Positions 34,134 through 45,962 of a stretch of 64,000 nt of DNA are shown here, piece after piece. The DNA lies in NCBI GenBank assembly GCA_033085395.1, contig JANQBS010000129.1, positions 48,783 through 112,782 on the forward strand, in the 5' to 3' direction. The notes beneath the pieces are model-generated. The model did not search any database, had not been told where the DNA came from, and saw nothing but the letters and a program-made list of their open reading frames with translations. A program made the position numbers and the translations under genes. Position 1 is the stretch's first letter. Every line of letters begins with the position of its first letter. The DNA comes from Xanthoparmelia taractica. Taxonomy: Eukaryota > Ascomycota > Lecanoromycetes > Lecanorales > Parmeliaceae.

Positions 34134-34683
34134 TCCAGGCCGTGAGCTTCATTCAGTAAACCTTTCCTTGGCGTATAAGACTGAGGCATGTGTTTAATCA
34201 GGCGTGGCCTACGACGATAAGCACTCAGGCCTCTCCATCCCATGTCAGCTCCGCCTCTCGGAATGTTGGAAGCAATCCTGGGCGCGACGAAGGTACGAAG
34301 AACAGTAGCCTTTCTGTTGGTTTGGGGGGTGGGTTGCACACGAATAGTGAGCTTGGTGTTGCATGATAGAGCGTCTTTTCCATGCACGCAGTAATTTCTT
34401 AGGTAATAGCAACCAGTTGCTTGTATCTCAAGCCCTGGTTTGTAAGAACGTCTCTCGTATTGATAAGTACTGCCTTCTGTGCATTGGAGCCACCCTATCC
34501 GTATCTCAGACTGCCATTCTCTAACGGGCTCATCCATTTCCGAGATGGACCTGCATTAGCCCAACTGCGTTTCCATACAATAAAAGAGCCTCCAGCCAAC
34601 AAGCCCTCGGAGATCGCCACGAAAAATCGTTGCGCCAATCCTATTGACGTTCTTGGTGGTATCATCGCGGGTACAGCGAGACG
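34134..34683. other. Intergenic with one doubtful frame
   Basis: A 146-codon minus-strand frame (34537-34097) contains a Cys/Tyr-rich section (ATGCYYLRNYCVHG) but has no signal peptide or known domain and overlaps the 3' end of unit 4. I do not call it a gene. Confidence 0.35.
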
Positions 34684-35307
34684 CTACGCATGGGAATCCA
34701 AAACACTCGTAGCATCCACTTCTTCCGCGCCGTCGAGGCCTCGATTCTCCTTGGAGATAGTGCCGAAATCCAGCGCCTGCTGCTTAAGATTTTGCAAGTG
34801 CTGCATTAGCTCATTCGTCATAAGCCGCACCGTAGTCGCTGAACGCGGGCGTAGCCGAGGGCGTAAGGGTGGCATGGGTAGTTTCTCGCACGTGCACCCG
34901 ATCCAAATGATGGATTCAATAAAGGACCTCCTGTAGCTACTACGCTTGAGCATGCGGCACTGTTGGCAGGATCGGTAGTGCGCGTGTGGGTCGCTGATAC
35001 TATCGTCGAAGGCACCGAGAGGCAGCACCCTTGCGCACATGTAGCAAGGTTAGTGGTCGGGAGGGAAAAGGTATGCGTATTCCATTTCAGTCTTGAGCAG
35101 TTGGTTGGAGAGCTCCGTGTCAGAAAGTTTGGAGCGAATGTCGGCTTTGGGGATGAGTTGGAGGAAAGAGGAGTGTGTGCGACGTAAGCATGCTCGCGAT
35201 GGATACTCATCGTAAGGTAAGTGGGAGATGATCTCCAGTTTGAGCTCGACGGGCAGTGTAAGGAGAGGCGGTAGCGCTTTCTCCGTGGATCTTGATGTGA
35301 AGTCCAT
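34684..35307 (-). pseudogene. F-box protein gene with one in-frame stop
   Basis: Minus-strand frame from ATG 35307 (or 35352). The N-terminus has an F-box: LLTLPVELKLEIISHLPYDE, then CLRRTHSSFLQLIP. After LFPPDH a TAA stop stands at 35052-35050. The same frame then continues without a break for 119 codons: PCYMCARVLPLGAF, SCQQCRML (a CxxC...CxxC zinc pair), IIWIGCTCEK and a helical tail to the stop at 34684. In fungal F-box proteins of this type a Tyr commonly follows DH (DHYxCYxC), so the TAA looks like a one-base change of a Tyr codon. It is either a recent pseudogene, a sequencing error or a readthrough case. Working members would be SCF ubiquitin-ligase adaptors. Confidence 0.75.
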
Positions 35308-38099
35308 CCTGTGAGATGCCGGATGAGAGAGTTTTCCTGTTGGTTTGTGCAACAGGCGTCCTCGAGGGGTCTTGTAGTCTGATATGATCGAGAAGCGGCT
35401 CTGTTATAATATACAGGTGCTTCAAAGAGTGGAGTTTGATATATAAAGCTTTAGTCAGAGTATAATAATACGTTGGGGGAGTATAGAGAGGAGTAAGAGG
35501 ATGACTCTTGCGGTTCAGTAGCAGGGAACTAAGTCCAGCTTTGTAGGGCTAAGCGAGTCACGCTAAAATGAAGAAATACCATATTGGGACTAGCGTCGAT
35601 CTCAAAATGGCTCACTTGGCTTTGGATATATGTTCTCCGACAAACCGCAACTTGTAGAGAAGTGTCCGGTTCACCGTTCCAATCTGGATACGACCTCCGG
35701 TTATCATTTGCTCCCAAAGTACGGAGCGCAAAAACAGCCGTGAGTACTCTAGAGTGGGGTTCGACCAAATATTTAGAGTGGTCCGCTACGTGAGTAGTAA
35801 GGCTGGGATTCCAACAAGGACCGACCCTGCTTGCGAGCATATGGCTATGCCAGAGTCGGTGCTGCGCCCGCACACTAGCACCCGCACGCACTCAAACAAC
35901 TGTCCCTTGATGGTACCCGCCCAATTCTTCTTTGGATCCCGGACAATCCGTCGAACGAAGTCGGCAGTCTACTCTGAAAGGTGTGGATCTTTTTAATTTG
36001 AAAGTCCACTACTCGAATTTACCTACACATCATGAGCGAGACTGAGCAAGAAGAGTGTCAGATAAGTTAGGAAGGAGTCTGGTGACCATTTTATTGGGAT
36101 GGAAAGGCAAAAGCAACACTAAAGGTTGGAGGCCGTGAAGCGAAACACTTGATGTGTTTCTCAGATGCAATTCCTCGATTTCGCAGCCTCCCTCTCATAT
36201 ATGGTCTTGCACACAACACAGCTCCAGACAATAATTCCATCATCCATATGACCTTCACAGGCTATTCTTTCGAAGACCCTTACGGCGTAATAATGTTTGC
36301 GAAGATTATATGCGTGAGGCGTAAGTCTGTCAGAGTCGCGGAACCAAGGCATGCAAAGATCTCGAGTTTGATTTATAGAGGTAGAAGTAGTAGCGGTGGC
36401 AAGTATTGAATATTTGAAGGAGACTCCATGATGGCCTGTAAGCTTTCACTGAACTGGGGTATTGTCAAGGTGTAGAGACAATTGTAATGGGAAGATCCGA
36501 AATAACAACACTGAGAGAGACAGGAAAGCAACCTCAAAATGTCTATCCTGTAAGAGGCAAAATTTGCGGCGAGGCCCAAAACATAAGTTGCCGAGGGGAG
36601 GTTGTGTAAGCGAAGATGACAGCCGAGAAGAATCATTGTTCCTACCTTTGGCAGTGTCTTTGCATGGTGCAATCTTCACAGCTGGTTGCTACAGGAGTGC
36701 ATCCTGAGTGGTTCATCAGAGTAGTGTTTCCACTTTCTGATTGTATGTGAACTGAGTGAATGCTTGATAGCCAGTTGAGAGAACACCTACAGCCAGCCGA
36801 CGGGAATGCCTACGCAATCCCCAGTTGTTCCTACCACTAGTGTATGAGTGTCCTGGGCATGCTAATATTCTTGTGCCGCAAGTCGGATTACCTCCTGATC
36901 CAAGAGCTGCCTAGACAGTACGGTTAGATCTCACTCTTTGTCTGCTGCCCGGACGCTTTCCAAAGTAGAATTAGGGCTAGGGCTGCTATTAGCGCTGTCC
37001 AGGACTTTTGATGTCTCTAACTGATGGGCCTGATTCCACATGACCAGCCGCGTGAATATACGGAGAAATGGAAGGCAAAATCAGGCACCGAGGTGGGCTT
37101 GGCAGCTTATGCGGCTGTCGCCTCGGAATGTCCACCAATCGAGAAGTCCCCATAGTTGTACAACTTTGCAACCATACGCTCCATACTCCCTAGACATATG
37201 CATTGGAACTTATATCGCTACTTCATAATCAAGACTTACTAGAGACCAATCAAGCGAAGTGTGCCGCTCCTTGCGCCATACTCATCACGGACTTCGCTTG
37301 GGATCAACCGGGCCGTATCTCTTGGGGGCGCTGTAAACTGAGACCCAAACTCAGCTGACTGTACTACCGCAAATTTCACCGTTCCCCTCCAGAAGCAACT
37401 ACGGTTATTTCTCATGTAGTAAGGACTGCCTCCCTACCTCCGCCACTCAGCCCGTCAGCATACGATATACTTCGTGGCACATGTTTGGCCTGGAACGCAC
37501 AATGGGGTTCGTGCTACACACCAAAGGAGCCGAGGGCTGAAAACCATCGTGTACCATCGCATGGAAAGCCTAGATCTTACGACTTGGCCGTTAAGCATAG
37601 CTGTTTGGGTAAGCTGACCTACCAAATATGGGTCTCACTGTTAAAGTCTTAACGACGTTCCCATTACCTCCATTCTGAGACGTAATTCATTCAAGGCGTG
37701 GGCTTCTGACTCAAAGACAGCAACTCCCTGGGCGGTCTTGATTGACTTCAATGTAAAAGCTGCATACGTCGGGACTTATCTCCCTGACTTCGAAACCAAT
37801 GGTCCTCCATTGATATCCTGCTGTTGCTTATTGCCACGAATCCTGACCGGAATATTTTAATGACGGAAAGAATCTGATCAACCCGCGTTTTGAATGACTG
37901 AGGCACCACGGATTTCTTTTGTCACACCTGTATGGCACTAATTTCAATCCTATCTTAGCTCTCACCCGTCAGCTACCCTACGGCGAAGGAGTGTAACCCT
38001 GAGTTCTCGTGTGCATATTACACGCACACCCTTGTCTAAATTTCTACACTCTCGCTTTTATCCCCAACGTTCGTTGTATTCTTTAAGCTTGAATTTAGC
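35308..38099. other. Intergenic, 2.8 kb
   Basis: No supported gene. Short frames only on both strands. The last ~150 nt before 38100 look like a promoter/leader for the rhodopsin-domain gene. Confidence 0.45.
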
Positions 38100-39639
38100 A
38101 TGGCCGAACCGCCAGATCCAACCCGTGGACCAGGGATCACTGCCCTCTGCATCGTCATGATGGTTTTGTCCATCATAGCAGTTATTTTTCGAGTCTGGTC
38201 TCGACTGATATCGAAGAATCAGAGATTTTGGTGGGGTACGTACATTTTGGAGGTGGTCTTTCGTACTTGGTTATAATTGAGTTGGAAGATATCTCTTGGA
38301 GGCACATCAACTCTTCTGTACCGAGACAAATCTTGCAACTCTGTTATCGACCTTACAGAAGCCTTACTGATCTCAAGATGTCCGTAGATGACTGGACAGC
38401 TATTGCTAGTCTTGTAATCTATCCCATGAACCCCTCCTTCTCCGCAGTCCTACCCTAGACAGGCAAATACAATGCATCAAGATACTGACCATTTTAAAGC
38501 CTATCGTGCTCGGAATCCTATCCATAACGCTTGCATGGGTCTCCACCGGTCTCGGCCGCCATGTCAGTCGACTTTCCCAAGAGGATCTCGCCCAGTCGTT
38601 CAAATATCGTTACGCGATTGGTTACCTCTACCACTTTGGCATCACGCTGCCTAAGTACTCGGCCATTCTATTCTATATCCGAGTATTCAAATGGAGGACC
38701 TCAGCCCTTTTTCGAATCAGCATACTAGTTGCCGCAGGCCTCGTTACAGCATGGCTCCTTTTCGCCGTCCCGTCAACCATCTTTCAATGCACCCCCGTGC
38801 GCAAAGGCTGGCTTCCGCAGACCCCAGGGCACTGCCTTAATGCGAATCAGTGGTTTCTCGGGAGTACGATATCCAGCGTCGTTATAGATTTCCTTATCAT
38901 GCTCTTGCCCATACCGGTACTGTGGAGCCTGCACACGGGCCGCGCACGCAAGATGGTATTGACCGGTTTCTTCTTTTGTGCTTATTGGTGAGTAGCCCCG
39001 TGCAAAGACCAGTCGATTTCTCGATATATGTTGCTAATCTACGAATAATATATATAGCGTGATAGCATGTTCCCTGGGCCGCTTGGTAGCCATTGTGCAA
39101 GACAGCCCCACATTTGACGTGGACTGGACATGTATATACCCTTTCCCACCGTTTCAATGAACAAAACGCACCGTCGCGCCACCAAAGCGAACAAAGCACG
39201 CTGACCAGAACCCCTTTCTCCAGGGAACACCGTCACCTACACCCTCTGGTCCATATCCGAAGCCGCCATCTCAACCATCTGCATCTGCCTCCCAAACATG
39301 GTCTACCTAATCCAACGCGCCCGCCATCACGGCATACGCGCCCTCTTCACGAGCCGGGAATTCACGACCGGTTCCAGCGGGAGCCGCTCGAAGACGGTCC
39401 TGGGAGCCAGCACGGGAGGGTTCCGGCGTATCGTTGGCAACGAGGGCGTTACGGGTTCAGCAGCCGTTGATGGTTATAATAATGATGATGATGATGGACT
39501 GCTGGGTACCAAAGTGAAAGGTCAAGGGGTGAGGTATAATGTGAGTGCATCGACGCAGGGGCGGCGGCGTTCGTTGGATGATGGGGAAGTGATTGCGCTG
39601 GGTCAGGTGCGTAGGCGGGAGGATGGTGGTGTGATATAG
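38100..39639 (+). CDS. PTH11-like/rhodopsin-domain integral membrane protein
   Basis: Five exons (38100-38235, 38388-38413, 38500-38987, 39058-39131, 39224-39639) encode 379 aa, and all joins keep the frame. Exon 2 is only 26 nt and supplies the family signature D-D-W after WW (WWDDWTAIASL). Seven hydrophobic helices are expected: TM1 LCIVMMVLSIIAVIF, TM2 over the exon 2/3 join, a loop with GLGRHV, YAIGYLYHFGITLPKYSAILFYIR, ILVAAGLVTAWLLF, and a Cys-containing loop (FQCTPVRKGWLPQTPGHC). Then come VVIDFLIMLLPIPVLW, the GFFFCAYCVIACSLGRL segment and WSISEAAISTICICLPN. The cytosolic tail is Gly/Ser- and Asp-rich. Members of this family are widespread in Pezizomycotina, some being surface-sensing receptors (PTH11) and most uncharacterised. 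No CFEM domain is present. Introns have good CTAAT/CTGAC branch points. Confidence 0.85.
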
Positions 39640-40829
39640 GATATCTACCTATAACTAAAAGTACGGGAATCACATTAATCAAATCATCTTCGTTTTTCCA
39701 CAAGACGATTTGACGAACAAGGTACCTTTAAAATCAACGCCAAGCCTTCACAACGCTAATACAAACACCGACTAAGGAAAAAGGAGATAGGATTCTCCAT
39801 ATGATGTCTCAAGACTAAGCAATTCCTTTTACGCACCGTATCCTATCGAAAGGTCACTCTTGTCTTCACTCAGCTCTCGTATGTAAAACGACCAACCAAC
39901 GCAGTACTCTACTCATCGCTCCGACCCCGCAAGTTCAACGCACCGCTACATCACTAACCTTCTCAAATCCCAAACCATCCATGTACCCGCGCCTTTCCTT
40001 CACAACCCCTGACTTTCTAATCCTGATCACTCTCCTCATCCCCATCCTCATCCTCATTCATATACACAACTCCCCCACTTCCTCCTTCTCTCTTTCCTCC
40101 TTCTCCTTGCCCATTCCCCCTTATGTACACCCCGCTCTTCCTTCCCTCCGCTCTTATTTCTCTCCTTTCCCTCTCTCCCGCCTCCTTCTTCCACACTCCA
40201 TCCCACTCTGTCGCTAATACCCCCATAATCCTTATCCTTGAAAGTTGCTCTCGAACTCTCAAAATTCTGGCTCTGAATAAATAGATGGGTCTAGGTTTTA
40301 CGGTAAGTGGAGTAATAAGGGTGGGGAGAGGGAGAAGGGAAGGCGAGGTAGAGGTGGAGGTAGAAGCTGGTAGATTCGATATAGATATTGAAAAAGGGGG
40401 GGGGGGGGGGGGAAGAGGGATAGATAGAGGGAGAAGAGGAGGAGATAAAGGAAGGGGAATTCATTAATCGAAGGAAGGGATAGAGAGAAAACGAGAAGAA
40501 TGGAGGGAGAAGAAAAGAGACGGGTCAGAAAAGAGGTGAAGTTACGTTGCAATTAAGGGGGATTAATGAAGATAGGTGGAGAATAGAAAGATAGAAAGAG
40601 CGATAGGGGGGAAGTGAAAGAGAAAGAGCGAGAAGAAGAGAGAGAAAGGGAGGGGAGGGAAGGGATAGAGGCATGGACATACACATCCATGCAACTTGGG
40701 TTAACATTGGATCTTGGTGACGGGGAGTGAGTGAGCAGGGCTGTGATCCGGGACAGGAAAGTTCCAACCGTGGTAACCTAAACAATTTTTCTCTTTCCTC
40801 TAAACATAAAATAAAATAAGAATTCAACG
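39640..40829. other. Convergent intergenic with pyrimidine and purine tracts
   Basis: Between convergent genes. 39970-40200 is strongly pyrimidine-rich on the plus strand (CTCCTC/CTTCC runs). 40310-40680 is almost wholly purine (GAGGGA, GAAAGAG runs) with a 17-G run. No gene. The open frames there merely reflect the biased composition. Confidence 0.6.
40396..40412 (+). repeat. Poly-G run, 17 nt
   Basis: Seventeen consecutive G after five A, inside a purine tract. The length is likely unstable and prone to sequencing error. Confidence 0.95.
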
Positions 40830-42564
40830 CTACCTTCCCCCATCCCCATAAGCCATCCTATCAACCAAGGCCTCCTCGCCCGTACTAGGCGGCACCCACT
40901 TACTGCTCTTCCACGGCTTCACCTTACTGATATACATTGTATCAATCTCCTCCAACGACCTCCCCTGCGTCTCGCAGACAAAGAAATACACAATCAACAC
41001 AGCTGCGAAATTGCACCCCGCAAACACGTAACCGTATTTAAACTTGATATCGCCAGTGATGAACGGCGTGAAGAAAGCAATCAAAAAATTCCAAATCCAG
41101 TTCGAAGAGGTAACCAGTGCCATGCTGCGAGCGCGGTAGTGAGACGGGAAAAGCTCGCCGACGATGCACCAGATGATGGGACCCCATGTCGTGGCATAAA
41201 AGGCGATGAAGAGGCACGCAAAGACAATCATGGCCGTGCCGGCGGCGGGAGTGGCCGTGGGAGTGGTGTTATTGAGCGCGAAGGCGCCGACGGAGGCGAA
41301 GATGAGGAAATTGACCGTCATGCCGATACCGCCTATGATCAAAGCCTTGCGACGACCGAAGCGCTCCACAACGTAGAGACCGAAGAAGGTCATGCCGAAA
41401 TTGACACCACCGAGGATCATGGCTGTCACGAAGCTGTTGTTGATGCCTGTGGCGTTAAAGATGGTAGTCCCATAGTAGAAAAAAAAGTTTGCCCCTGTGA
41501 GCTGTTGCATGGCTTGGAGGACCATGCCGAGAGCGGTACGATATGCCATTCGCGGGCCGGTGATCAACTCGATCCAGGGCCGTTTGCCTAGAGAAACTTC
41601 CAAATCATGCTTTTCCTTGATTTCGCCAATCTCCCGCTGGACTTCACGGTGGGTTTCAGAGACCCCATAGAATCGAGCCATTGTGGCCCTGGCTTCCTCT
41701 ACACGGCCTTTGCGATATGCATAGCGGGGAGATTCCGGGAAGAACAGGATTCCCAAGCCAAGGATGAGAGGCCAGATGAAACCGACGCCCATCGGTATTC
41801 GCCAGGAGCCAGAGTTGGGGCGAGCCTCGGTACCGAAATTGATGGCGTCCGCGGTGAAGATACCCGCCGTGATGAAAAGCTGGTAAGTACTCACGAGCGC
41901 CCCTCGCACTTGACGCGGTCCTGTTTCACTGGTGTACATGGGTACCATTATCGAGAGGGCGCCGACACCGGCACCCGCAACTAGTCTACCAATGGCAATT
42001 TGCACCCAAGAAGTCTCTGAGGCCATCTGTATGATGACGCCGATAATGAAGACAATAGACCAGACACACATGGAGTATTTTCGGCCGATACGGTCAGCGA
42101 TTGGGGCGACACCGAGTGCACCGGCTAAGGTGCCAATAGAGAGCTGATTAATATCAGTAATGTTAATTGCGATGCCTCATTGGAGGACCGACCAGGCCAA
42201 CAATCAACCCAGACCTGATATTACTGAATTTGTAAGTGCCATTGCCCTGGTCCTCGCCAAAACGTTTGAGAAAGTCAGGCATTTGAAGAAAGCCGGAGAT
42301 TTGACCTGCAGTCTTCTGTTAAGCTTGCCCTTCTGTCCGGGGTCTCGCTCAAAGGCTCGTACCAGTATCATATCCAAAAATGAATCCACCCATAGATACC
42401 AAGACACCCATGGCCAAAGATGGCATGCTCAGAAACTTGACAGGTGAATCGTCGTATACACCCGCCTCTTTCTCACGATCCTGGGATAGGTGATCGTCTG
42501 CATTCCCATTACCCTCAGGCAGATGGGCATTCTCCGTATTTTTGGATGGCGACAAGAGCCCCAT
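40830..42564 (-). CDS. MFS hexose transporter
   Basis: Three exons on the minus strand, 42564-42363, 42305-42193 and 42143-40830, give 542 aa. The start MGLLSPSKNTENA at 42564 is preferred to 42615. The second intron has an unusual GTCGGT donor but a clean ATTAATCAG end, and the frame is kept. Twelve TM helices are expected. Sugar-porter signatures are present: FGYDTGQISGF (TM1), DRIGRK (loop 2-3), GRLVAGAGVGALSIMVPMYTSE, PESPRYAYRKGR (loop 6-7), QQLTGANFFFYYGTTIF (TM7), ERFGRRK, WGPIIWCIVGELFPSHYRARSMA (TM10) and the C-terminal ETQGRSLEEID. This matches plasma-membrane glucose/hexose uniporters or proton symporters of ascomycetes. The exact sugar cannot be told. The N-terminal ~55 residues are cytosolic and hydrophilic. 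Confidence 0.92.
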
Positions 42565-45500
42565 GATGGTTTTGCTTCGCGGTCTATGGGCGCGGTTTGG
42601 GTTTCGGGGTGTCACTCGGTCGCGTGGCTGGTCCTCTTCTTAATGATACAAACGTGTTCCTGTTATGATATGTGGCATTTCCAATATTTATGCCGATTGT
42701 TGCGTGGAGAGTGAAGAAGTGAGATTGAAGCTTGGTAATCCGCGGGTAAAATCCGTGCCGTCCTCCTGACGAAATGACGTAAAGTAAAGAGCATTGTCAG
42801 CATTTTGGGGGGGCAACGGCTCCCTCCGGCACAGTCACAATACGTGCCATCTTCATCAGTGTTATCACATTGTTGAAGCAACGTTATAAGATGTGGTTTC
42901 AATACAATATAAGTGTTTGAATACTTTCACAAAAGAATGCGGAACCACTTCCGCAAGCATCCGAAAACGTGCGCTTGAAAACCGGGTCTTGCTTGTCCAA
43001 GAGGCTGCCCGGTTAGCAAGGTTCGTTCGTGTGGAAAGTATCATTCTTGATTGCGGCCTTTAAAGTACCTGTTATGCTTGCTGAAAAGCCGCGTGGCTTG
43101 CAGGAAAAAGCTAATGCAACAAATGACAACCCTTCCCGGCGGCAACCGCAGTCGTAGGAGTTTAACCTTTAATACTTCTACAGCATCCCTCAAGCTCCAA
43201 GATGGGTTGAAGAACCCCGTGTAGCTGTTTTGAGCGACGGTCATCATACTCATTTTGGTAATCTACTTTTACAAATCCTTGGTCTTTCTTCCCTGGCAGA
43301 GCGACCCGTAAGCCGAGCATACCCGCTTCCTACCAAACTCCTGCCAAAGCCTTCTCGAGATTCGAAGTTGATCACTTGTTGCATTCGAAGCTGTAACGTA
43401 GAGGACACTTGGTCACTTAGCCACCGTCGACTGTTCAAGGACAATGGCATCTCGGAGATTTGCTGATCCGACTTGCGCTTTGTGCCCCCTCCTTACTCCT
43501 CTCACCCTGACTTGCGCCTAAACCTGCTCTCTTCCGTGACCAGTGTGCCGCTTGTAGTCCCTGTAGCTTGACATAGCAACGCCCACCCCGGTCCAATGAA
43601 AAGTAGCAAATGTAGAGCCATACGGGGGCATGCTGAGCGTATGACCCTTGTACACTCCTCTCATGCCATGGTGCCACGCCAAAGCTCTCGCCTTTGATCA
43701 AGGCGGTTCATCTCGGAGCGTACTTCCCCGTGTAAATCCCGCAAGCCAGGTAATAAAATTCGGTAGACCTGACTACATTGAGAGCGGGCGAGCCGAACTG
43801 GAAACAGCGTACTAATAAGGTTTTGAGCCTGCGTAGCAGTTATATGGGAAATGGTCTTCGTATTGCCCTCAGGATGAGGAGCTGCTTGCAAGCTTCGCAC
43901 ACCAAAAGGATGTTGCAGAACGACTCGTGGGCACGACCAAGTTCAGCAAGAATCGAATGTAGCCCTTGTGAGTGGTAATCTAAGATTTTTTCTGCTTGCG
44001 TTCAGCTGGGAGGCCAAATGTGAAGATGCAGAGAAGACTGTAGGAACGCTCGAGCTCCATCCCAGTGTTCAATTTGCGATGTGCGATGGCGTTTAAGATT
44101 TGAAATAAGCACTTGAAACATTCATACAATCGCCCTTTCCATTCTCACAACGATCAGATGACCAGACTTTTGATGCTGCGCATATGCAGGAGAGTGCATA
44201 CCAAACAACGCTACCACTGCAAGGGAAAAGCCACTTGTCCTGACATCTGTTTCAACCTCTGTGCCTCGCTCACCTGCACGAAGGATGTTCGCGAGGTCGA
44301 AACCTTGATCTCCTTGCGTACTTCGTACAAGCAAAAGTGTTATCCAGGGGAAAGTTTCGGTCTTTATTATCAAGGTTCCTTTCCGAAAGCTAGCAGTGCT
44401 GCTTGGTTAAGCATGGGCAAGGATCAGTCGTGCCTGAGCCAGGGAACGGCGGCCAGGTCGCCCGGCATTTACTACCGAGTGCAGAAGGAGATGCTTCCTC
44501 GAATTGTGCACTGGAGCTTAGGTCTCTCTCAAGATAACCCTAACGATGCCGGTTGGCCAGTCTGAATAGCGTCCCCGCGGTCAACCTATAAACTTGGCTC
44601 AGCAGGCAGATGTCACTGTGCCATCTGAGTACAAACGCTGCCTGGTTATCTGTATGAGCAGGATCTAAGGATCGGATAGGTGAAGTCCGGCCGAGGGTCC
44701 AGCTATCGAACTTAAGATTGCGCAGCAGCCCGACTCGCCCTGATCGAGAAGCTTTCCCCCCCGAAAGGGTAAAGTTAGTCAGGGATGTGCGCGATCACCA
44801 ACCTCTCACTTACTTTCCCACGCGTTGGGCGTTCTTGGCGTTCTTGCAGCATGCATGCATGCACGGTCAAGCTGATGCAATAATATGCAATGCACTCCTC
44901 CTCCGCAAATGAATTCGCAATTCGCAAAGGGTAAGTGTAGCCCAACTCATTTTTGGATGGCGCGGAACAACGGATTTGCTCGGTCAGCTTGTCTGAAAAC
45001 AAGCTGGACAAGGGGAGTAGATGTCCAATTAGATGTTGGAGATGGAAATGGGTTGGCCGCGAATGGAAGTTCATTAACCCCCATACACTTGGCCTTAGCG
45101 CGTCGCCGTTTCTTGTTTGGTGTCTTTGTTTCTCACTGGCTGATCCAAAAAGCTGGGTTGTTCAAACATAAGATGCGCGCAAACCCCACTCCTTCCCCGT
45201 TTCTCCTTGTCCACCCCCATATTAAAGTTCCGAGTATAAAATCATCCGGGGTTTATATTCGTCACTTGACACTGGGGAATCCATTCATGGCCCTTCCCAA
45301 GCATCCCAATTCTCCAGATATCAGCCCAGACCCCGCAGTGACCGCCAGGGACACCGCCTAATCGGTAAATACTCGTTTTTTCCCAAAAGTCGATTGAGCA
45401 ATGATCACCGCAATAATCCAGGTGGTTGGATGACAATTCTGTAGCGCCTTGGGCTACTCCTTACGCGGTTATCTGCTTGCGTAACCGGAAAACCCGGGGA

Positions 45501-45962
45501 TCTTGCATTGGCAGTGAGAAGCAAAAGAGATTATCATCGGCCGATCATCGTACCGAGAGAAAGAATTGGCAATTGAGACTTAGAAAAGGAGGGCAGTAAG
45601 GTCTATTGCTTTTTTCTTTTGATTGGTTGGAGTGACAACGCAGTGCGTGGTGCTTGGCGGCAGTGAGGCATGGGATGACGGTGGATATTTTGAATAATTA
45701 GGAAATACAGTAACGGTATTGAAAAAAGGCTTGTAAGTGAATTCGCACTTTCCCTTCCTTCCCCCAATTGAACCTTCCCTTCCATTCAAATAGAAGTACA
45801 TAAACTCACTCAAATTCAGCATAGACCAAGCCAATCAATCTGCAACCGCGTTTAACGCTCTTCATCTATCTTCCAGGCTGGACCTACTTCTTTCATCCTC
45901 TTATCTGACTCATCTCTTCGTAATACATCAATGTCTCCTTCCACGCACTCCATTAAGGCGTG
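42565..45962. other. Intergenic, 3.4 kb
   Basis: Divergent promoters of the hexose transporter (minus) and the CBM48-like gene (plus). Frames of 150-158 aa at 44113-44565 and 44885-45361 have no domains, signal peptides or splice partners and I do not accept them. GCATGCATGCATGC at about 44850-44863 is a short palindromic run. Confidence 0.5.

Noticed and set aside
34097..34537. 146-aa Cys/Tyr-containing minus-strand frame
   Set aside because: Overlaps the coding 3' end of SprT unit 4 and lacks signal peptide or domain, so left uncalled.
44885..45361. 158-aa plus-strand frame in the 3.4-kb intergenic region
   Set aside because: Starts without ATG, has no recognisable motif and crosses low-complexity sequence.
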